Below, piece after piece: positions 53,801-62,800 of a stretch of 64,000 nucleotides of DNA. Position numbers and translations under genes: made by a program. The first letter of the stretch is position 1. Each line of letters opens with the position of its first letter. Source of the stretch: Symbiodinium microadriaticum (taxonomy: Eukaryota; Sar; Dinophyceae; Suessiales; Symbiodiniaceae); the NCBI GenBank assembly GCA_001939145.1, contig LSRX01000502.1:286021-350020 (forward strand). The letters run 5' to 3'. The notes under the pieces are model-generated. The model did no database searches, was not told where the DNA came from, and saw only the letters and a list, made by a program, of their open reading frames with translations.

Positions 53801-56800
53801 GCAGGCAGGCAGCATTGCGATTCTCAGCACCTGTGGCCTTGTTGATGGAACGGACATATGGGCTGGGCTTCCTATGAGCTTTGCATCGCAGCAGCAGCCG
53901 GGAAGTAGTGTTTTCTCGGCAAATGTGGTGACCGACGTTGAAATGACGGCTGCCGGCGGCAAGTACAAGCTCTGCTGGTGTGGCTCCTGGGCTGGCGGCT
54001 GCGACAGATCTGAGGACTTTAAGGTCGAGTTCGGCAACTTCTTTTTGGTGGGAGTCTCCCCTCTTCACCAAGACCGGACCTGCTTCGCTGGCGCTGCTTG
54101 TGTTTTAGTGGACATCTCCGGCCATGGAATTGCTGCAGAATCTTCGGTTCTGGTGCTGGAGACCTGTGGTCTTGGTCGGGCAACGCTCATGAGGTCCTGG
54201 TGGGATGAAGCTTCCGTCAGCTCTGCCAGTGGCTCAGTGACGTCGTGGCCCATGCGACCCTCCTCTGGCCCAGGAGGTCAGTATCGCTTGTGCTGGTGCT
54301 CCCGGCAACCCTGCAGCGTGCGTGATGCATTGGTGGATCTTGGCCAGTTGACCTTAGTGGGCCCGGAACCCCTCTATCAGCATCGGACGTGTGTGAGCGG
54401 GCTTACATGCGAGTTGAGCGGACTAACAGGGACTTTCTGGAGTGGAGACATGTGGGTGCTAGACACATGTGGGACGCGAAGTGGCTTGATTGGAGGATTT
54501 GCGATGGACGGCCGTTCTCCCATCTCCATGCCTGAAGGCATTGTCAGCTTCGACTATCCGGTTTCAGCCGCAGGCGGACAGTATCGACTCTGCTGGTGTT
54601 CAGATGGTTTCTTCAATCACAGCAATTGGACAGATGATCTTGCTCGACGCGGCTGCAGCTTTGCCCCGGAGTTCGTTCTGGACATCGGAGAATTGCTGCT
54701 GGTTGGAATGTCACCACTCACGCAAGACCGAACTTGCGTTGCTGGGCAAAGCTGCCAGCTTTTAGACTTGCGGGGATTTGGCCTGTCTGCTCTGGACGCG
54801 GTAGCTGTCCTCGACACCTGTGGGCAACAGGCTTTGCAACGCTGGCCAGCGGAGCCCACGATGCTCGAAACAGATGGCAAGCTCAGCGTATCCTGGAGCT
54901 TCGTCACAACAGCAGGCGGCCAGTATCGGCTGTGTTGGTGCCCTGGATTGTCTTGGACCTCGGGGGAGACAGACGATGACTTCGATCCCTGGGCTTCAAA
55001 TGACACTTTGAACGTGAGTGGGACGCCGGTGCAAAGCTTCCAGAGAAAATGTTCTTCCACGGAGTCGATGATTGTGGACTTTGGTGCATTGACACTTCTA
55101 GGTCCAACTCCCTTGTTCCAGCACTACACGTGTGTCAGTGGCCAAACCTGTGAATTGGAGCATGTGGAGGGTCTTCATCTGCAGGAGGGAGATCGTATCC
55201 AACTTCTGGAGACCTGTGCAGTGAGTGCGCAGGGCGTCGTGCCGTCGCGGATGCCTGCAGGAGGTCTGCTAGAGGCCTCTGCTCTTGGCAACAACAGTCT
55301 GACTTTCTCCCTCGGCGAGGTGGACGTGCCGATCTCTGCGGCTGGAGGGACTTATCGCCTTTGCTGGTGCTCGGCCGACGTCGACTGCAGGGCCTTGGAG
55401 TCTTTTCGGTTGGATATCGGACAGCTCACGGTGCTGGGTGCAAGCTCAAGCAGCTTCACATGTGTCAGCGGTAGGAGGTGTCATATTGACGGAGTCCCAG
55501 GGCTTTTTGCAAGCTCGGCTTTCATGGTGCTTGACACTTGTGGCGCGGGCACTTCGATTGACCAGGGGCAGATGATTCAAAGTTCTGGTAGCATGTCCGG
55601 GGTGACGGGAGTGCTAAGTGCCTCTGGTGGGCAGTACAGACTCTGTTGGTGTGGCTCTTCCGAAGAGACCTGGATCCAAGGGGACAACGACAGCAACTCT
55701 TCAGTCAGTGTGTTGCGAACTGTAGGTTGCGCGACATCGAAAGACTTCCAAATTGATGCTGGCGAGATTCATCTGGTCGGACCAGTTCTGGGTCAAGCAC
55801 GCACCTGCATTGGGGGTCAGTTGTGCCGCATTGAAGGGCTTGTTGGCTACGGCTTGGCCCCGAGTGATCGCCTGCTTGTCATGAACAGCTGCGGCAGCAT
55901 TTCTGCTCTGCCTGCAGGATTTCCTGGCACAGGTACGGCCTTAGTGCCGACGAACAGAACCCTGGCAACCAATATTTCAGACTTCTGGAACACCATTTTG
56001 ACTGCAGCCGGGGGCACGTATCGTTTATGCTGGTGCAGTGAGCTTGATGCCAGCTGCTCAGCATCTCAAGACTTTTCGGTGGATGTAGGGGACTTTACAT
56101 TGCTTGGTCCACAGCCCTTGGAGCAACACCGAACTTGCATCAGTGGCCGGGCCTGCTTTCTGGCGGCCTCGCCGGATCATGGTCTGGAGGGGCTTGGAGT
56201 GGACCCGACGGATGGCCTGCTGGCAATTCCGCTCGCATCCACCTGCGGGACTCTTGGCGCGAGGAGTATCGACGGCACAACCTCATACCTTTCTGTGCCC
56301 AGCGGCTCCTCACCGGTAACGGTTGTACAGGCGGTGCCGCGCATGAATGAGCCCGGTGGCCTGTATCGGCTTTGTTGGTGCAGCTCTCAGGCCTTATCCT
56401 GCATGGCGCAGGCACAGCATCATTCTGTTCAGGTAGGTCTTCTGACCGTCCTTGGCCCTGCCCCTTTGAAGCAGGATCGAACCTGCATATCAGGAACTAG
56501 CTGCATGGTGGACCTCCAGGGATCATTTGTCGATGCAAGAGTAGCTGGGATGCTAATGGTGCTGGAAACATGCGGCCTTCCAGTTCTGCTGCCACGCTTT
56601 CTTCCAGATGGCGTAGTGCCACTTCCTGGAGGGACAGGAGCAAACAAGTCGGCAAACATGTCGGCATTGCAAATCAGTGCCGCCGGTGGGCTTTACCGCA
56701 TGTGCTGGTGTGCAAACACGGCGTCGTCTCTTCTTAATGAGTCTCTCGCATATGATTCTGGTCTTCGCCTCGAAGCTTGCAGCGAGCCTTCGGACTTTGT

Positions 56801-59800
56801 TGTTGACGTCGCAGCCTCAGGCGGCAAGGAATGTCTCCAGCATCGAACCCTGTATCCACCGGGAAATGACAGTCTGACAAGCATCCGAGGTTGGTGCCTT
56901 GACGGTTGTGGGGCTCGCTCCCCTTGAGCAGCATCGAACCTGCATCAGTGGTCAGATGCCACTCGGCACAACCCCCATTGAGACTGGTTTGTCCTGCCAT
57001 TTCGTGACAGCAGCTTGATCCCAGATGCTTCCTCAGGTGTGTGGTGGACGGGATCAGCGGACGGCACCTCACGTTTGACGACAAGCTCCTCCTACTAGAA
57101 ACATGTGGCACGGTGCTCGGTCCTTCTTTGGACGGCCTTTTCAATCCCCCTGCTTCTGAAAGCCGAGGTGATGTTCGTGGGGACCGAGGATCAGGGATGG
57201 CAGTGGCCGATTCGCTCGTCGCCACCGTGCCTTTCCAGACTTACGACAGGGTTTTGGGTTGGCTCTGGGTTTGACGTTTTTGGAGCCGTGGGCTTAGATT
57301 TTCCGGCATCAAAGGTCATGAGGGATCTTACTTCCAGCAAAGTTGTTCTTATACTTGAGTCTCAGGAGTCGCCAGTAAACGTAATTAGGGAACCGCTCAG
57401 GACACCTTCTCCACGATGATCTTTTCCTGGGGCTCGGAGAAGCTCAGCCTAGCTGGCGGACAGTACCGGCTTTGCTGGTGCTCCAAAGCGGCTTCATCGA
57501 ACGTACCCTTGAACATCTCAGAGCTCGGTACAAACCAATCAAACAGAGCTGCTTGTACCACCGCCGAAAGCTTCCAGGTTGATGGAGGCCGCATGACAAT
57601 CATCGGTGTGGCCCCTTTGGGGCAAGATCGGACATGCTTGTCGGGGCAGACGTGCATGATAGACGGAATTCAAGGTCAGCACCTCTCAGATCGCGACCTG
57701 TGGTTGCCCTTGGAGACCTGCGGAGTGCCGGATCAGATCATCTCACCGGCCGGGCGACTTGTTACGTCGGTGTCGCTTTCAGGCAGCTTCGTTTCATGGG
57801 GAAACCACGCTCTCACACTGGCAAGCGGGCAGTACCGCCTCTGTTGGTGCTCGGGTGATGCGCGTTGCAGTACATCTTCTCAGTTTTCCATAGATGCCGG
57901 AGAGTTCCACATTATTGGGCCGTCTCCACTGCAGTCCCACACCTGCGTGTCGGGGCAAACTTGTGTTGTCAAGGACGTCGTGGGCACGGGATGGGAAGCC
58001 ACGGATCAGTTCTTGGTAATGGAGACCTGTGGGCACAGCCAGGCCTGGGAAGCATGTCAATGTGAAGTTAAAGTTCCTCTCTAAGCAAAGCAGCCTTAGT
58101 CTTGAACAGTTACAGACTGCCTGCAGGCCAGCGCCGGACTGAGTTGGACTGGTCGCGTTGCTGCCTTGAGCGAAACCTACGCGACAGTGACCTGGAGTTC
58201 AGCTCGTGTTCTTGCACTAGGCGGCAGTTATCGGCTGTGTTGGTGTCCGGGCGTGATCGTATCAAGTAGTGCCAACAGCTCGCGCGACTGTGTTCCGACG
58301 GAGTTCGCTGCAGATGCTGGCGAGCTTTTTGTCCTTGGCCCGACCAGGAGGCAAGAGTGGACTTGCATCTCTGGTCAAGCATGCTCAGTCTCTGGGCTAG
58401 ATGCCGGTGCGGCAACTAGTGACTTTGGGCAGCTGGTGGTGCTCGAGACTTGCGGCATTGGAGGCATCCTGCCCCGCTGGTCTGAATCAGGTCGTTTAGA
58501 ACCACATTTGGTCGCGACCGGCTCTGTCACTTCTGGTGTTGTGGTGTCTGCGAAAGGCGGCCGATATCGTCTCTGTTGGTGTGCTTCATTACAAAATCCA
58601 GCGGCACACTGCTCGGAAAGTCCGGCCAATGCATCTTGCGAGCTCTACACAAGCAGCACAAGCAACGGCACCGGAAACATAAGCTTGCCTTGTCAAGAGG
58701 CACAGGACTTTTCTGTCGACCTGGGCAGCCTGGATGTGCAGGGCCCGAGCCCGCTCGACCAGCACATGACCTGCTTCAGCGGCCAAGCCTGCCAGTTCCA
58801 TCAGCTTACCGGCTACTATCTGGATAGCCTCAGCAGAGTCATGATCCTCGATACCTGTGGTGCCAATGCGCTGCCATCCCGATTGAAGCAGGAAGGCTTC
58901 GTGAGTGGTGGTGTCTGGGCATCCGCCGAGATCACTTCGCCCGGAGGAGTTTACAGGCTTTGTTGGTGCCGGGAGTCGAACTCCACTTGGCAGAGCTGCC
59001 TGCTGCCTGAGCATTTCCTGACCGACGCTGGCACCCTGACAGTCGTTGGGCTGAGCCCCCTGAGTCAGGATCGTACCTGCATTAGCGGCCGCAAGTGCAC
59101 TCTTGACAATCTGGAAGGAGTCGGCTTGGAAGATGCATCTTTTAAGGTGCTCGTCATGAACACTTGTGGGCGGGATGACACAGTGCCAAAGTGGGCCCAT
59201 GCCGCAGACTTGTGGACAAAGCGGCCCGGCTTTGCTTCGTGGCTGGACCTGGCCGTCACGGCTGTTGGGGGTTACTATCGCTTGTGCTGGTGCTCACATA
59301 CGAATCACACGTCAGAAAGCCAATGTCTGCGATCCTCTCACTTCGAGGTGGATGCGGGTGGCCTCCTCCTTGTGGGCCCGACCCCCCTCGAGCAGGACAG
59401 AACATGCATCAGCGGGCAGACTTGCGTCTTGGAGTCGCTGCTCGGAGTTGGATGGACGGCTTCAGATGTATTAGCTATACACTCCACCTGTGGCGGCTTA
59501 CATGAAGAAGGGGTGCCAGCGAGGTTCATTCAAGAAAGCCCGCGCCTGTCAGAGACGGCAGGTGGAAGCTGGACGGCAAGCTGGGATTCAGTACGTAGTT
59601 CTTCTGCAGGAGGTCAGTATAGACTATGCTGGCATGTGGGGACGGAGCTGAATGGAACAGCGGTGGCTGCGGACGTGGAAGGTTGGATAGACATGGGTGC
59701 CTTCACACTTATCGGACCATCTACCGACGCTTCTCGAACATGCCTCAGCGGACAAACCTGCCGAGTGGATGGTTTGCTGGGACACCACTTGGATACCAAC

Positions 59801-62800
59801 GACTCGTTCATTCTGATGGAGACCTGTGCCTGGGACGACTTTTTTTGTTGTGTGTTTGGATGCTTAATCTTCTTAATCTGCTTCTTTTCGTGGGAAATCG
59901 CGTTCGGAAGCGAGAAGCCAGAAATACATTGACATCCACTTCGAAGAGAAAGCAGGCGACGAGGAGGAACGAAGGAGAGAAGGATGGGCAGAACACATGG
60001 AGAAGAAGGGAGGAACACATACAGAGGAGGACGTGAAGCGCGACTCCAAGGATCGGATGGGAAGCTGTCCCCCAAAGACAGAACGAACGAACGAACAAGC
60101 TAAAGACAGATGAAGGAAGGTAGGCAGACTGCAGACACAGTGAAACAAACAGAAGGACATGAGGAACAACATCTTAAAGCAACAAGCAGTATAGCCCGTG
60201 TGGCCTTCCTGTGATCGTTGTTTTGTCTTTGTTGAGATCGTTGCAGCGCCTACAGCCGAGCAGTTGGCCCTCTCTCCACAAGCCCACGCCTTTCAACTAA
60301 CGCAGCTTGCAGTATGGTGTGGGGTTTCTGGCAATCCTTGACAGTCATACTTGACCATATGAACAACTGCAGACATAGAAGTCGTATATTTCAATTCAGA
60401 ATCGCATCAGCTGCAAACAGACAAGACGGGCAAAACCGTGGCCAATCAAACCACGTAGATGTGCAGGGACCTGACTGTCTGACTTTGTTGTTTTTGTTTC
60501 TGCACGATTATAGCAGAGCACCGCAACCAGGTGGAGTTATGCAAGTTGTTCCCAGATTTGCAATCGGCGGGCAGTTCGATAGCGTGCAAGCCAGCGGGGC
60601 TGCGGTCTCTTGGGGTGCAGCACTGAACTCTGCTGCTGGTGGCCAGTACAGACTGTGCTGGTGTGGAGCGCTGGGCGATTGCAGTGACCCTCAGTCTTTT
60701 GCCGTCGATGTTGGCGAGCTTCACTTTTATGGCCCAGCCCCTTTATCGCAAGATCGAACATGTGTGAGTGGGAGGACATGTTCATTCGGTGGCCACGTCT
60801 ATGGTGACCACACATGGTCCATGTCAATCATGGACACCTGTGGGCTGAGCCGTGATCCACCGCAAAGAACTGCTGCGGTGGCCACTACGGGAAGGGTCAC
60901 TTCAGTGATGTTCGAAACTTTGACATCTGCAGGCGGAGTCTACAGGCTTTGCTGGTGTGCTGCGAGGACCTGCTCTACCTCAGAGTCCTTTGCGGTCGAT
61001 GCGGGGAAGCTGGAGCTTGTTGGAGTTTCTCGTACGCAAGATAGAACATGCATTTCCGGGCGAACTTGTGAGATTGATGGGATTCGTGGATACCATATCT
61101 CGAACCACGACTACCTCCAGATTCTGGAGACCTGTGGAGAAGCGGGCTCACATCCGTATTTGCCCAGACAGCAGCTGTCGGTTCAGGGCGGAAGTGCTCG
61201 TGCCATCTGGCCAGTTGTGCCAGTGGCTGCTTATGGAGGTCAGTACAGAATCTGCTGGTGTAGTGGCGAGGGGGCAGACTCCTATGAAGGAAACTCTTCG
61301 CATGACTGTGCATCCTCGCAAGACTTCACTGTAGAGGTGGGGAATCTCCTGGTCCTTGGCCCAAGCTTCCCGGAACAGACGAGAACTTGCGTCAGTGGCC
61401 ATTCATGCAGACTCACGGGTCTCTTGGGCGAGAGCTTCGCTGGTGGATCCGAAATCCTGGTAGCGGAGACATGTGGAACCGCTGCCGTCATTCCAGGGTT
61501 TGCCCATGCAAGCCAAACTCTTCAGCAAAACCTCCTTCTGGAAGTTGCGTGGACCACGGTAACCGCAGCCGGAGGGCAATATCGTCTCTGCTGGTGTTGG
61601 CCCCTTGAAAGCTACAATGCTTCCGGCGCTGGGGCTGGCGAGTGCGAGGTGGCCTCGAAGTTTCGCATTGACCTGGGCACGCTGACGCTTTTGGGCCCGC
61701 TGAGAGATCAAGACCGGACCTGCGCTTCCGGCCTCAGCTGCTTCATTGATGGCATCCTGGGGGAAGGGCTGCTCGACACGGACAATGTGCTGGTCTTGGA
61801 GACCTGCGGAATCAACCAGGTGGTGCCACGATTTTCCGGCGCTGGGGTGTTCACCGACATCTCTCGAAGTGGTGCAAGCATCAGCTGGGGAGCTGCCCCG
61901 AATACAGCTGCAGGAGGAAGCTACCGACTTTGCTGGTGCTCACAAAGTGCATGTAGTACACCCACAGACTTCCAGGTGGACTTTGGATCGCTTCTCCTGC
62001 TCGGAGTCGCGCCCTTGGATCAAACGTTGACCTGTGTGGCGGGAAGGGCGTGCCCATCCTCGTGGTCTTTCGGAGTCTCGGGGATCTCCTGGTCTTCAAC
62101 TTTCGGTACGGCGATAGCTCTAGAGACCTGTGGAGCGGAGAGGGCACTTGCCCCACCAAGAATGCAGAGCAACATCACCGGAGTTGAGATCCTTGAGAGA
62201 TCAGCTTCTGGGAAGTGGAGGCTCTGTTGGTGTGCCTCCGGTCTGACGAACGACTCAGCGTCAAACCAAAGCGTATGTGAAACCATGCTGGACTACATTG
62301 TCGACATCGGGGAGCTGTCGATCCTGGGCCCGCTGCCAACGAGCGGTCACACCTGTGTGAGCGGCCTTCCTTGCCTCGCAGATGGCCTCCTGGGCTTGGA
62401 TTTATCCCCCAACGACTCGTTCGTGATACTTTCAACTTGCGGGACCGAGACCACGCCGACGCGCTTTCCGAATGCTGCGTTTGCTACGTTTGATTCCGCG
62501 ACGGGCACGCTCCACTGGGACGGAAACGGCTCTTTCACGGCCTTGACTGCTGCAGGTGGACAGTATCGTCTCTGTTGGTGTCACCCTGTGTCCGCTGTTG
62601 ACTGCCTGGCGTCTGTTGACTTCAGATATGATGTCGGAAGCTTTACAATCTTGGGTCCGGCGCCCTTGGAGCAGCATAGAACTTGCATAAGCGGAGCGGC
62701 GTGTACGCTGGAGGGACTCACAGGTAACTTGCTGTCAGATGCAGATGCAGCGATGGTGATGCAGAGCTGTGGCTCCAAGAATGGTGCTGGCATTGGCTTT

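Noticed and set aside
59826-59932. Hydrophobic tail after METC that resembles a membrane segment
   Set aside because: It lies in the 705-bp intron; the join METC-GVMQVVPRF fits the module, so it is probably not a real anchor.
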